Assembly (NCBI RefSeq): GCF_022012415.1
Contig: NZ_JAKLTR010000002.1
Span: 558,001-622,000, forward strand
Source of the DNA: Terrimonas ginsenosidimutans
Lineage (GTDB): Bacteria; Bacteroidota; Bacteroidia; Chitinophagales; Chitinophagaceae
Direction of reading: 5' to 3'
Length of the DNA stretch: 64,000 nucleotides
Part shown: positions 17,192 through 25,737 of the stretch, piece after piece
Layout: every line of letters starts with the position of its first letter
Position numbering within the stretch: position 1 is the first letter of the stretch
The notes under the pieces: model-generated
What the model saw: only the letters and a program-made list of their open reading frames with translations
Database searches by the model: none
Told to the model about the DNA's origin: nothing
Program-made: the position numbers and the translations under genes

Positions 17192-17285
17192 AAACTTTAA
17201 GCGTTTGATCGTTTAATTCTTCAATCATTAAACCGGTAACTTTTAAACGCCTAAACCTCCAGACTTTTAAGCGCTTGCAACGCTT
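17192..17285. repeat. Word-repeat element A3
   Basis: Fills the convergent gap between the permease and DUF721. TTTAAGCGTTT-like words face ACTTTTAAACGCCTAAA-like words imperfectly; same family as A1 but more decayed. Confidence 0.6.
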
Positions 17286-17288
17286 CAC

Positions 17289-17570
17289 TTACTGGATAAC
17301 GACTTCGTTGATCACTTTTTGTCCCAGGGCTTCATTAACACGCTGGATGATCTTTTCTTTCTGATACTTTAGTTCCTGTTTAAGCGGTGCGACATTAGTG
17401 GTGATGATGAGCTTGTCGCCAAAGATCTGAAGTTTGTCGGTATAACGGGCGACTGTTTTTCCCATGATCTTTTCCCAGACCTCGTCGATCTGTAAAGCCT
17501 GTATATCACCTTTGATCCTGCTTTTGTTGAGGTATAGCTGCATGGCTGCCTTGAAAGAATATTCGCCCAT
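17289..17570 (-). CDS. DUF721 / DciA-like protein
   Basis: A 93-residue DUF721 protein: helical start (FKAAMQLYLNKSRIKGDIQ), then VWEKIMGKTVARYTDKLQIFGDKLIITTNVAPLKQELKYQKEKI, the KH-like core of DciA. In many bacteria DciA loads the replicative helicase DnaB; in Bacteroidota short DUF721 proteins next to recF are standard, which fits a replication or repair role. It lies downstream of recF on the same strand with repeat E2 between. The start codon at 17570 gives the family's usual N-terminus. Confidence 0.88.
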   Translation of the reverse strand: MGEYSFKAAMQLYLNKSRIKGDIQALQIDEVWEKIMGKTVARYTDKLQIFGDKLIITTNVAPLKQELKYQKEKIIQRVNEALGQKVINEVVIQ

Positions 17571-17580
17571 GAGGCAAAGG

Positions 17581-17619
17581 TAAGCTAAGAGGGGAAAAGA
17601 GGGAAAAGAGAAAAATAGG
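17581..17619. repeat. Word-repeat E2, single arm
   Basis: GCTAAGAGGGGAAAAGAGGG followed by further GGAAAAGAG words between recF and DUF721. Same words as E1 and E3; no opposite arm in this 76-base gap. Confidence 0.55.
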
Positions 17620-17646
17620 ATTGATGCGCAAACTTGCCGGATGGAA

Positions 17647-18729
17647 CTATAGCCCGATCATCCCAAACGCGACACCAAGCTTTTCGAGCTGAAGGGTAAG
17701 CCGCTCTTTATTTGTGTCGGTGATGAACACCTGTCCTTCGTTTTTAATGCAGACTTTTTCCAGCAGGTTGGCGATCCGTTCTTCATCAAGTTTCTCAAAT
17801 ACATCATCGAGCAGCAGGAGGGGAGGGAAATGTTTTTCCTGTTGCAGTACATCCATCTCGGCAAGTTTTAATGCGAAGAGAAGGCTTTTGCGTTGCCCCT
17901 GGGAAGCGATGTTCCTGAACAGCATTTTCCCCATGCTGATCTCGATATCGTCTCTGTGCGGACCGGTAGCGGTACGTTGAGACAGCAGGTCTTTCTGACG
18001 GGTGGCCCGTAATAATTCCGGGAATTCTGCACGCAGTAATTCACTTTCATAAAAGAGATGCAGTTCTTCCTGTTGCCGGGCAATATCGAGATAGGCGTGT
18101 TTCACGGCGGGCAGAAAAGAAACGAGAAATTCTTTCCGCTTGTTAAAGACGTATTCTCCTGCAGGGATCAATTGCTGATCGATCACTTCAAGAAGGGATA
18201 GATCTTTTTGTCCGGTTTCGGCAAATGATTTCAACAGGGAGTTTCGTTGCTGAAGCACTTTGGTGTATACGATCAGTTGCTGGAGATACCCTGCATCCAG
18301 CTGGGAGAGAAGAGAATCCAGGAATTTCCTTCGTTCTTCGCTGCTTCCGGTGATCAGGGACGCGTCATCCGGGGCGATGACCACGCAGGGGTAGCGGCCT
18401 ATATGCTGCGAGAATTTGTCGTAAGCCTGCCCGTTGATGGAAAACTCCTTCTTCCCGTTCTCGCGAAGAACGCAGACCGCTTTTTCAGGTTTGTCCTGCA
18501 GAACGACCTGGCCTTCGATCCGGAAGCCGGTTTTCCCCTGCTGGACGCTGGTAGCGTCCTGGCGGCTGAAATAACTTTTGGTAAAACAGAGATAGTGGAT
18601 GGCGTCCAGGAGGTTAGTCTTACCGATGCCGTTGAGTCCGCAGATACCGATGACCCGTTCCGGAGTCTTGAAAACCCGATCGGAATAGTTTTTAAATTGG
18701 AGTAAGGCGAGTGATTCAATGCGAAGCAT
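17647..18729 (-). CDS. recF: DNA replication and repair protein RecF
   Basis: SMC-like ATPase that helps load RecA at single-strand gaps. The 360 residues match the family. Walker A is GLNGIGKTNLLDAI (about residues 32-45), the signature motif is ASQGQRKSLLFALKLAE, and Walker B is LLLLDDVFEKLD. ATG at 18729 gives the standard MLRIESLALLQFKNYS start with the first beta strand. A GCAAGATA (minus strand TATCTTGC) just upstream resembles a -7 box. dnaA/dnaN are not adjacent, as is normal in Bacteroidota. Confidence 0.96.
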   Translation of the reverse strand: MLRIESLALLQFKNYSDRVFKTPERVIGICGLNGIGKTNLLDAIHYLCFTKSYFSRQDATSVQQGKTGFRIEGQVVLQDKPEKAVCVLRENGKKEFSINGQAYDKFSQHIGRYPCVVIAPDDASLITGSSEERRKFLDSLLSQLDAGYLQQLIVYTKVLQQRNSLLKSFAETGQKDLSLLEVIDQQLIPAGEYVFNKRKEFLVSFLPAVKHAYLDIARQQEELHLFYESELLRAEFPELLRATRQKDLLSQRTATGPHRDDIEISMGKMLFRNIASQGQRKSLLFALKLAEMDVLQQEKHFPPLLLLDDVFEKLDEERIANLLEKVCIKNEGQVFITDTNKERLTLQLEKLGVAFGMIGL

Positions 18730-19234
18730 GGGGTTGCAAGATAGCGAATTAGGAGGTTTGGCTGAAAAGGTCGTTCAGGCTTGAGCACGAGTGGAACGTT
18801 GGCCGGGGTGCAAACCTTCAGTCTTTTCTTTTACCTACTCACCGATTCTGCCCAATGTAGTTAGAAAAATCTTCCTGTATCACCGATGGCATGGCCGAAA
18901 GAAAGAAACATATAGAAAACATCTCGCATTTGTCGATGTTGCCCTTTGAAGATGCCGTTTTTTCAGGCACTATCAAATTGCGGAGTCCGGCCATCGGCCA
19001 TCGGACAAGCCCAGGACAAACCATTCACTTACCGGCATTGCCCACTCCGCCGCAGTGCCACCGGCGGGAGAACTTCTGAAGTGGGAGTATTGGCAGACCG
19101 GGAAACTGTTCAGGGCGCTGTAGCCTCAGCCGATCCCTATAAACTGGCCCAGAAAACTTTAGATGAAATTCCACCAACTTTCCCTTATTTTTGCCTCCCG
19201 TAAAAAAGAGCTAAAAAACCCAAATCTGTAATCG
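18730..19234. other. 505-base gap upstream of the E1-alpha gene
   Basis: Holds divergent upstream regions of recF and the E1-alpha gene. I see no gene, strong hairpin or recognised RNA. A TATTTTTG box at 19186-19193 is the probable promoter for the downstream gene. Confidence 0.5.
19186..19193 (+). promoter_or_regulatory. -7 box TATTTTTG for the E1-alpha gene
   Basis: Exact TAnnTTTG, 41 bases before the GTG start. Confidence 0.45.
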
Positions 19235-20230
19235 GTGGCATCAAAATTCTCCAAAGAAACCTACCTCTACTGGTATGAGCTGATGCAGCTCATCCGCCAG
19301 TTCGAATTGATAGCAGAAGAAAAGTATAAAATGGAAGGTAAGATCCGTGGCTTCTTCCACGCCTACATTGGCCAGGAAGCGATTGCCGCAGGATGTATGA
19401 CTGCTACAAAACCTGACGACAAGTTCATTACGGCTTATCGCGACCACGGTCTGGCTATTGCCAAAGGCGTATCGGTGGATAGCTGTATGGCGGAGCTTTA
19501 TGGTAAAGCTACCGGTTGCGCAAAAGGAAAGGGGGGAAGTATGCACTTCTTCGGCAAAAAGGAAAACTTTTTCGGTGGACACGGGATCGTAGGTGCGCAG
19601 ATCGGTACTGGTACCGGACTCGCGTTTGCTGAAAAATATAATGGTACAGACAACGTGGTTCTCTGCTATTTCGGCGATGGAGCTGCCCGCCAGGGTATCC
19701 TGCACGAAAGCTTTAACCTCGCTATGCTCTGGAAGCTCCCGGTGATCTACATCTGCGAGAATAACAACTACGCAATGGGTACATCCGTTGAAAGGACTTC
19801 CAACGTGGTGGATATCTACAAACTGGCTGATGGCTACGAAATGCCTGCGGACCAGCTGGATGGCATGCATCCTGAAACCGTGCATGAAGGTGTTGCCCGT
19901 GCGGTGAAAAGAGCACGTGAAGGTGGCGGCCCTACTTTACTTGAAATTAAAACATATCGCTATAAAGGCCACTCAATCAGCGATCCACAGAAATATCGCA
20001 CAAAGGAAGAAGTGGATGAATACAAAGCGAAAGATCCGATCGCTCTGGTGCGGGATGTGATCCTCAACAACAAATTTGCTGCTGAGAAAGACCTCGAAGC
20101 CATCGATAAAAGGGTAGACGACATCGTTAATGCCTCAGTTAAATTCGCAGAAGAAAGCCCATGGCCGAATGATGACGAAGTTCTGAAGGATATTTATGTT
20201 GATCAGAACTATCCGTTCATCGTCGACTAG
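19235..20230 (+). CDS. pdhA: Pyruvate dehydrogenase E1 component, alpha subunit
   Basis: Thiamine-diphosphate-dependent alpha subunit of the pyruvate (or branched keto acid) dehydrogenase complex, which begins oxidative decarboxylation of pyruvate to acetyl-CoA. At 331 residues it has the usual length for separate E1-alpha chains. The ThDP motif runs from GDGAARQG (G147-D148-G149) to ENNNYAMGT, and HGIVGAQIGTGTGLAFA precedes it. The phosphorylation-loop-like YRYKGHSISDP segment is present. The start is GTG 19235; MASKFSKETYLYWYELM matches relatives. The beta subunit and E2 are not adjacent, so the complex is encoded at several loci. Confidence 0.92.
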   Translation: MASKFSKETYLYWYELMQLIRQFELIAEEKYKMEGKIRGFFHAYIGQEAIAAGCMTATKPDDKFITAYRDHGLAIAKGVSVDSCMAELYGKATGCAKGKGGSMHFFGKKENFFGGHGIVGAQIGTGTGLAFAEKYNGTDNVVLCYFGDGAARQGILHESFNLAMLWKLPVIYICENNNYAMGTSVERTSNVVDIYKLADGYEMPADQLDGMHPETVHEGVARAVKRAREGGGPTLLEIKTYRYKGHSISDPQKYRTKEEVDEYKAKDPIALVRDVILNNKFAAEKDLEAIDKRVDDIVNASVKFAEESPWPNDDEVLKDIYVDQNYPFIVD

Positions 20231-20238
20231 ATATTAAG

Positions 20239-20344
20239 TCAAAGTAAAATTTCAAAAGAAAAGAGGCTTCCTCCAGTATGGGGTATTCCAATTTGAAATA
20301 GGAATTTTTACTTTCGAGTTTTTATTTTTTAATTTGAAATTCCA
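20239..20344. repeat. Word-repeat element B1
   Basis: AAGTCAAAGTAAAATTTCAAAAG faces TTTTTACTTTCGAG...AATTTGAAATT imperfectly. Family B, also at 49005, 53246 and 63215. Confidence 0.55.
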
Positions 20345-20363
20345 CCAAAAACAAGCAGATAAA

Positions 20364-21053
20364 ATGTCAGACAATATTCAGGCAACAGGTGTTGAAAAAA
20401 GTGAAGTGGCTGTTGCCAAAGCACAGGATTTCTGGACCAGGAACAGCAAAGTCATCCTCGCAGTAGGAGTTGGTTTGCTCGTAGGTGTTGCAGGCTACTG
20501 GGGATTTAAGCATTTCGTGACCATTCCCAAGGAGGAAAAAGCGACTGAAGCGATGTTCAAAGCAGAAGATTACTTCCGCATGGACTCAACCCAAAAGGCG
20601 CTGAATGGCGACGGTCAGTATCCTGGATTTCTGAAAGTGATCAGCGAGTATGGTAGTACGAAAGCCGGTAATCTCGCTCATTTCTATGCGGGCAGTTGCT
20701 ATCTGAAACTGGACGACAACCAGAATGCGGTTAAACATCTGAAAGACTTCAGCACAGACGCAAAACAAATCCAGCAGCGTGCATATAAGCTCCTCGGTGA
20801 TGCTTACGCAGATCTTGGCCAGAGCAAAGAAGCACTGGAGAACTATAAAAAAGCAGCTCATCATTTTGAGCAGGATCAGACTGCATCTGCAGAAGCTTTG
20901 TTCATGGCTGCTTACCTGGCAGGCAATGTGATCAAAGATCAGAAAGAAGCGGTTTCTTTGTATACCGAGCTGAAACAGAAATACCCAATGACCCAGCAAG
21001 GATTTGAGGCAGATAAATACCTGGCGCTGCTGGGTGAATATAATGTAAACTGA
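20364..21053 (+). CDS. Membrane-anchored tetratricopeptide protein
   Basis: A 229-residue protein with a short cytoplasmic start, one membrane span (VILAVGVGLLVGVAGYWGF, about residues 32-50) and a TPR-like helical domain outside (AHFYAGSCYLKLDDNQNAVKHL, RAYKLLGDAYADLGQSKEALENYKKAA). The plan resembles YfgM/TPR_21 proteins, which work with periplasmic chaperones and the Sec translocon. ATG 20364 gives MSDNIQATGV. It ends two bases before ribH, a pairing I recall as common in Bacteroidota, but with no obvious functional link to riboflavin synthesis. Confidence 0.8.
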   Translation: MSDNIQATGVEKSEVAVAKAQDFWTRNSKVILAVGVGLLVGVAGYWGFKHFVTIPKEEKATEAMFKAEDYFRMDSTQKALNGDGQYPGFLKVISEYGSTKAGNLAHFYAGSCYLKLDDNQNAVKHLKDFSTDAKQIQQRAYKLLGDAYADLGQSKEALENYKKAAHHFEQDQTASAEALFMAAYLAGNVIKDQKEAVSLYTELKQKYPMTQQGFEADKYLALLGEYNVN

Positions 21054-21055
21054 TC

Positions 21056-21550
21056 ATGGCTGATATAGCAAACAGTAAACTATTACATACAGGCACAGGC
21101 ATTCTCCCGATGGAGGATGCCTGCGTCGTTTTAGTGAAAACCGAGTGGAACGCCGCAATTATCGATGAGCTGGAGCGGGGTTGCGTCAGCGTTCTGGAAA
21201 AGTATAAAGTGGGTTCAATTGTGGTCCTCACTGTCCCGGGAGCTGTGGAAATCCCTTTTGCGATCAGGCAATTCTGGGAAAGGACAACAGGTCCGAAGCC
21301 TTCAGCTTTCATTGCACTGGGCTGCGTAATCAAGGGGGATACACCGCATTTTGAGTATGTATGCAGTTCGGTGACAGATGGCGTGACCCAGCTTAATCTT
21401 CTCCTGTCAGCTCCAACGATCTTTGGTGTGCTTACAGTAAATACTGACGAGCAGGCACAGGAACGTATTGGGGGAAAGCATGGTCACAAGGGCGAAGAAG
21501 CCGCGATCACCGCATTGAAAATGATCTCACTGCAACGATCAATTAAATAA
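21056..21550 (+). CDS. ribH: 6,7-dimethyl-8-ribityllumazine synthase
   Basis: Penultimate riboflavin enzyme; joins 5-amino-6-ribitylaminouracil with dihydroxybutanone phosphate. 164 residues, usual length. Substrate-binding VKTEWNAAIIDEL near residue 23 and VPGAVEIPFAIRQF, then the catalytic histidine H98 in KGDTPHFEYVC, and the phosphate-binding GGKHGHKGEEAA at the end. It forms an operon with the TPR gene (2-base gap). No FMN riboswitch precedes the operon. Usually assembles as an icosahedral shell or pentamer. Confidence 0.96.
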   Translation: MADIANSKLLHTGTGILPMEDACVVLVKTEWNAAIIDELERGCVSVLEKYKVGSIVVLTVPGAVEIPFAIRQFWERTTGPKPSAFIALGCVIKGDTPHFEYVCSSVTDGVTQLNLLLSAPTIFGVLTVNTDEQAQERIGGKHGHKGEEAAITALKMISLQRSIK

Positions 21551-21571
21551 CCTGTTCCGGTATTTGTGAGT

Positions 21572-22291
21572 ATGAATGTACAGATCTTTATTCCTTGTTT
21601 TGTTGACCAGCTTTTTCCGGAAACCGCCTTTAACATGGTGAAGGTGCTGGAAAAAGCCGGGTGTACGGTGAGTTATAATTCCTCGCAGACCTGTTGCGGT
21701 CAACCGGCATTCAACGCCGGATTTTGGGACGAAGCAAAATCGGTCTGCACTAAATTCCTGAAAGACTTCCAGGGTATTGATTACATCGTAGCGCCAAGTG
21801 CCAGCTGCGTTGGATTCGTCCGTAATTACTATACAAAGCTGTTTGAAAACTCTTCTTTGCACCACGAGGTAGCCGATGTGAGCAAGCGCCTGTTCGAATT
21901 TTCTGAATTCCTGGTGCAGGTCCTGAAGGTGGAGGATGTTGGTGCTGTCCTGAATGGCCGGGCAACGTACCATGATAGTTGCGCGGGTTTAAGAGAGTGT
22001 AAGATCAAAGCAGAGCCGCGCCGTCTTCTTAACCGGGTGCAGGGCCTGGAGATCGCAGAAATGAATGACGTGGAAACCTGCTGTGGCTTTGGAGGCACAT
22101 TTGCCGTTAAATTCGAACCAATCTCGATCGGAATGGCTGAACAGAAAGTCGAGAACGCTGTTGCCACCGACGCACAATATCTGATCTCTACAGACCTTTC
22201 CTGCCTGATGCACCTGCAGGGTTATATCAAGCATAAAGGTTACCCGATACAGGCATTGCATCTCGCGGATGTGCTGGCAAACGGATGGTGA
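21572..22291 (+). CDS. Cysteine-rich CCG-domain Fe-S protein, LutA/YkgE type
   Basis: A 239-residue soluble protein with two CCG modules: SSQTCCGQPAFNAG (about residues 34-47) and VETCCGFGGTFAVK (about 167-180), plus lone cysteines before each (PCF and HDSC). This is the architecture of LutA/YkgE, an iron-sulfur subunit of L-lactate oxidation; related CCG domains occur in heterodisulfide reductases. LutB and LutC are not nearby, so the assignment to lactate use is weak. ATG 21572 is chosen over GTG 21566. It may be cotranscribed with ribH (21-base gap). Confidence 0.85.
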   Translation: MNVQIFIPCFVDQLFPETAFNMVKVLEKAGCTVSYNSSQTCCGQPAFNAGFWDEAKSVCTKFLKDFQGIDYIVAPSASCVGFVRNYYTKLFENSSLHHEVADVSKRLFEFSEFLVQVLKVEDVGAVLNGRATYHDSCAGLRECKIKAEPRRLLNRVQGLEIAEMNDVETCCGFGGTFAVKFEPISIGMAEQKVENAVATDAQYLISTDLSCLMHLQGYIKHKGYPIQALHLADVLANGW

Positions 22292-22435
22292 GTTGATTTG
22301 CCATTAGGGTTGACTGCATTGTCGTCCATCTGCATTTTCCCGCGACTTTCATTTAGATCCGCACATAGGTGAATTTTGGTCAGCTACGCTGAATGTTTAC
22401 CTGTAAAAGGATAGGGTCTAGCCGTCAACGAAAAT

Positions 22436-22463
22436 GGCCGGCTCTCACGAAGAGAATCCGGCC
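22436..22463. other. GGCCGG hairpin
   Basis: GGCCGG (22436-22441) pairs with CCGGCC (22458-22463); inside, CTCT pairs with AGAG. It sits mid-way in the 333-base convergent gap 22292-22624 and lacks a T run. Confidence 0.45.
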
Positions 22464-22555
22464 TGGTTTGCCCTGAATCAAATTCTTAAATGGCGGGCTG
22501 CCATCAGTCTTATAGGGAACGGGTCAAAATGTTTTTAGTCAGGTAATATATACGT

Positions 22556-22595
22556 AAAAGATCGAACCCCGGATTGCCGGGGTTCAATCTTTTTT
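22556..22595. terminator. Bidirectional terminator
   Basis: GAACCCCGG / CCGGGGTTC with extra AAGAT/ATCTT pairs, flanked by A and T runs, so it can work on both strands. It serves the minus-strand fasciclin gene and possibly the Fe-S gene. Confidence 0.85.
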
Positions 22596-22624
22596 AGTGG
22601 AGGAAATCGCGATTGATGAGTTGT

Positions 22625-23173
22625 TTAAGGCATTAAAACGTGGTCGATGACCTGGATCACGCCATTGCTCTGATAAACATCTTTTATAGTGATAGCTGCA
22701 GTAGCGCCTTTTTCATCCTTCACCCAGTATTTACCGTCTTTCTTCATGATCCAGAGTTTACCACCCTGTACGGTTTTCAGTTCAGCCGTTCCATTACCTG
22801 CTTTGATCCATTTGTCGAGTTCTTTGGTATCGAGTTTACCTGCAACAACATGGTAGGTGAGGATAGTAGTAAGTTTGTCTTTATTCTCTGGTTTTACCAG
22901 TGATTCAACCGTTCCTTTTGGCAGCATATCAAACGCTGCATTTGTGGGTGCAAACACGGTGAATGGTCCTTTACCCTGTAATGTTTCAACAAGCCCTGCA
23001 GCCTTAACGGCGGCAACGAGGGTAGTATGGTCCTTTGAATTTACAGCGTTCTCCACAATGTTTTTGGAAGGATACATTGGAGCACCTCCCACTTCTACCG
23101 TTTTTTGTGCATAGGAAGTATTCAGTAAAAATAATGAGGCCAGTAATACGCTGAATGTTCTGATCTTTTTCAT
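22625..23173 (-). CDS. Secreted fasciclin-domain protein
   Basis: A 182-residue exported protein: signal peptide MKKIRTFSVLLASLFLLNTSYAQ, then one fasciclin (FAS1) domain covering nearly all of the mature chain. Landmarks are FTVFAPTNAAFDMLPKGTVESLV (H1 region) and LTYHVVAGKL, and the closing SNGVIQVIDHVLMP (H2 region). FAS1 domains mediate adhesion in eukaryotes; in bacteria the role is largely unknown. ATG 23173 is chosen because it directly begins the signal peptide. Own terminator at 22556-22595. Confidence 0.92.
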   Translation of the reverse strand: MKKIRTFSVLLASLFLLNTSYAQKTVEVGGAPMYPSKNIVENAVNSKDHTTLVAAVKAAGLVETLQGKGPFTVFAPTNAAFDMLPKGTVESLVKPENKDKLTTILTYHVVAGKLDTKELDKWIKAGNGTAELKTVQGGKLWIMKKDGKYWVKDEKGATAAITIKDVYQSNGVIQVIDHVLMP

Positions 23174-23302
23174 AATAATTGATTGAGTTGATAAGTGTAA
23201 TATTATTGTTGGAGTTTGCCGCGCAACAGTCACAGTTAGTTACGGAGAATGGTTTCCATCCGGATTGCCGTCTTCAAATGATTTTTTTTATTGAACTTCT
23301 GC

Positions 23303-23310
23303 TAAATTTG
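23303..23310 (+). promoter_or_regulatory. -7 box TAAATTTG for the EVE gene
   Basis: Exact TAnnTTTG, 25 bases before the ATG at 23336. Confidence 0.45.
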
Positions 23311-23335
23311 AAATCCATAAAAGCACTTATAACGT

Positions 23336-23749
23336 ATGGCACACTGGCTGATCAAATCTGAACCGTTTAAATATTCCTGGGAGCAATTCGAAAAAGACAA
23401 GCAGACTTTCTGGGATGGCGTGCGCAATTATGCCGCCAGGAATAACCTGAAAGCAATGAAGAAAGGAGATCTTGCATTCTTTTATCATAGCAATGAAGGC
23501 CTTGAAATCGTTGGTATAGCTAAGGTCGTGAAAGAAGCATACCAGGACCCGACAACTCCTGAAGAGGCCTGGGTAGCCGTTGATTTCGCTCCGCATAAAA
23601 AACTCAAAAAACCGGTAAGTCTTGCTGATATAAAAGGCACGAAAGAGCTTCTTGATATGGCATTGGTCAAACTGGGCAGGTTATCTGTTCAACCCGTGAC
23701 TGATAAGGAATGGAAGATCGTGATGGAGATGGCTGGAGAAAAAGTATAG
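23336..23749 (+). CDS. EVE (PUA-like) domain protein
   Basis: A 137-residue single-domain EVE protein. It begins with the invariant WLIKSEP.KYSWEQ, continues with WDGVRNYAARNNLKAMKKGDLAFFYHSNEG, and has the V-DFAP strand. EVE domains are PUA-like folds that bind modified bases such as 5-methyl- or hydroxymethylcytosine, and occur in the human protein THYN1. In bacteria the target is uncertain. No restriction or modification gene is next to it. Own promoter and terminator, so a single-gene unit. Confidence 0.92.
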   Translation: MAHWLIKSEPFKYSWEQFEKDKQTFWDGVRNYAARNNLKAMKKGDLAFFYHSNEGLEIVGIAKVVKEAYQDPTTPEEAWVAVDFAPHKKLKKPVSLADIKGTKELLDMALVKLGRLSVQPVTDKEWKIVMEMAGEKV

Positions 23750-23773
23750 TTTAAAATATCGAGACAACATAGA

Positions 23774-23801
23774 GGCTGCGTTTTCGCAGCCTTTTCTTTT
23801 T
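23774..23801 (+). terminator. Terminator of the EVE gene
   Basis: GGCTGCG-TTTT-CGCAGCC followed by TTTTCTTTTT, 25 bases past the stop. Confidence 0.9.
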
Positions 23802-24007
23802 ATATTTTTTACAGAAAGGGGTAGATGGAAGGTTACCTTTTAATTGTAGCCTGTATAAAGTATTGCTAGTTCATTTTCGCAGCCGTTTATCCAATATCTT
23901 TTGCAGTTATGCATTTTATTCAAAACAGCATCTTACAGCAGGCTTATGTTTTTCACCTGTTCTTCAGGTGATATCTATTTTATCTATTCAACAATAATAA
24001 AAACATT

Positions 24008-24937
24008 ATGAGATTGCTTCAGTATGGAGCATTGATCGCCGTGTCAATGCTGACGTTCCTGTCGTGTAATTCAACCAACGAAAAAGCTGATTCAGTAAGC
24101 AAAAAAGAAACGGAAGCGAATGTTGCAGTAACGGAACTGAAACAGTTTTCGCCTCCAGAGGCGGAACAGGATACGCCTACTGATTTTGAAAAGGAATATC
24201 AGGAAAATGAACAGCAGCCGCCGGGCGCGAAGCAGCCGTCCCGTACCGTAACACATGTTGAAGCACAGGATTGGTCAAGGAAGATCATTAAAACAGCAGA
24301 GATCAATGTGGAAGTAAAAGATCATCAGCTATTTTATAATTTACTAAATCAGAAAGTCAAAAATCTTGGCGGATATATCTCCAGCGAAGAACAAAACCAG
24401 GATGATTATCGCATACAGAACCATCTTGTCATAAAAGTACCTGTTACGCAATTTGATAATGCTATATCAGGTATTGATAAAGACGTTCTAAGTGTCGTGC
24501 AAAGAAAGATCTCGTCACAGGACGTAACAGCAGAGGTGATCGATACCCGGTCGAGAATGATGGCAAAGAAAAAAGTTCGTCAGCGTTATACAGAATTGCT
24601 TGGTATGGCCAAAACCATGGAGGATGTGTTTACCGTGGAGAAAGAGATCAATTCGATCCAGGAAGATATTGAAGCTGCTGATGGGAGATTAAATTATCTT
24701 GGACATGCGTCCGCCTACAGCACGATCAATTTCACTTATTTCCAGGTATTGAATGCGGCTGCGAAGAAGTCCGATGATCCCGGTTTTGTAACTCAACTGA
24801 AAAACGCGCTGAGTACAGGTATGAGTTGGGTCAGTTGGTTGCTTCTATCAGCCATTGCAGTCTGGCCGCTCTGGTTGTTTATACTCCTCGGGTACTGGAT
24901 CTTTAAAAGAAAATTTAAACGGCTGAAAGTTTCCTGA
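24008..24937 (+). CDS. DUF4349 lipoprotein
   Basis: A 309-residue envelope protein. The signal peptide ends in lipobox FLSC (Cys about residue 20), followed by a low-complexity linker to about residue 90. The DUF4349 domain then runs to about residue 250: RKIIKTAEINVEVKD, LGGYISSEEQ, and a coiled-coil centre VRQRYTELLGMAKTMEDVFTVEKEINSIQEDIE, then a closing strand. The end is a membrane span (SWLLLSAIAVWPLWLFILLGYWIF) with a basic tail. So it has a lipid anchor at one end and a membrane helix at the other. Role of the family unknown. Confidence 0.88.
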   Translation: MRLLQYGALIAVSMLTFLSCNSTNEKADSVSKKETEANVAVTELKQFSPPEAEQDTPTDFEKEYQENEQQPPGAKQPSRTVTHVEAQDWSRKIIKTAEINVEVKDHQLFYNLLNQKVKNLGGYISSEEQNQDDYRIQNHLVIKVPVTQFDNAISGIDKDVLSVVQRKISSQDVTAEVIDTRSRMMAKKKVRQRYTELLGMAKTMEDVFTVEKEINSIQEDIEAADGRLNYLGHASAYSTINFTYFQVLNAAAKKSDDPGFVTQLKNALSTGMSWVSWLLLSAIAVWPLWLFILLGYWIFKRKFKRLKVS

Positions 24938-24990
24938 CAGGATGATCACAGCACTTACTTTTTTGATTTAATTTTCAGGAAATATTTCAG

Positions 24991-25689
24991 GTGAATAATA
25001 GAAGAAAGAACCTTGTTGTGCTTTCAGGGGCGGGCGTCAGTGCTGAAAGCGGGCTGAGAACTTTTCGTGACAGCGATGGGTTGTGGGAAGGATATGAAGT
25101 GACCGAAGTGGCCACACCGCGTGCATGGCGGCGTAATCCTCAGTTGGTGCTCGATTTTTACAACATGAGACGTAAAGATGTGGCAGCCGCTGAGCCGAAT
25201 GCAGCACATACTGGTCTTGCCGCACTTGAAAAGGATTTTAATGTGACGATCATTACGCAGAATATTGATGACCTGCATGAGCGTGGCGGATCAAGCCGTG
25301 TGTTGCATTTGCACGGGGAGATCTTCAAAATGCGCAGCGAATATGACGAACATATCCTTTACGAGATCCGGGAGGATATGAAGATAGGGGACAGGGATGA
25401 GCACGGGCATCAATTGCGCCCCGCGATCGTTTGGTTTGAAGAGCCCGTACCAAAGATCGAAGAAGCTCTTCCCATTGTCCATACAGCAGATATTTTTGTG
25501 GTCATAGGGACTTCCCTGGTTGTATACCCCGCTGCGGGTCTGCTACATTACGTTGACCCGGCGACGCCAAAGTTCATTGTTGATAAACGGATCCCGTCCA
25601 CTTCGCCGATGGAGAATCTTTTCAGGATCGAGAAACCTGCAACGGAAGGGATCATAGAGCTGACTAACCGGCTGCAATCCATGCGTTGA
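24991..25689 (+). CDS. Sirtuin NAD-dependent deacylase without the zinc cysteines
   Basis: A 232-residue class III protein deacylase that removes acyl groups from lysines with NAD. NAD-binding GAGVSAESGLRTFRDSDGLW opens the protein, TQNIDDLHERGG follows, and H108 in VLHLHGE is the catalytic base. The segment where other sirtuins carry two CxxC pairs for structural zinc (about residues 112-150) has no cysteine at all: KMRSEYDEHILYEIRE is followed by a short D-rich stretch. The remaining WFEEPVP, GTSLVVYPAAGL and VDK motifs are intact, so it should still be active. The start is GTG 24991. It lies between DUF4349 and an EreA/ChaN-like gene. Confidence 0.9.
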   Translation: MNNRRKNLVVLSGAGVSAESGLRTFRDSDGLWEGYEVTEVATPRAWRRNPQLVLDFYNMRRKDVAAAEPNAAHTGLAALEKDFNVTIITQNIDDLHERGGSSRVLHLHGEIFKMRSEYDEHILYEIREDMKIGDRDEHGHQLRPAIVWFEEPVPKIEEALPIVHTADIFVVIGTSLVVYPAAGLLHYVDPATPKFIVDKRIPSTSPMENLFRIEKPATEGIIELTNRLQSMR

Positions 25690-25737
25690 CAACTTTAGGC
25701 TTTCGGTAACAGCAGGCTCCTTAATATTGCGGCGGAT

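Noticed and set aside
21572-22291. Assignment as a lactate-utilisation operon
   Set aside because: Only the LutA-like subunit is present; LutB and LutC are missing next to it, and CCG domains occur in several unrelated oxidoreductases.
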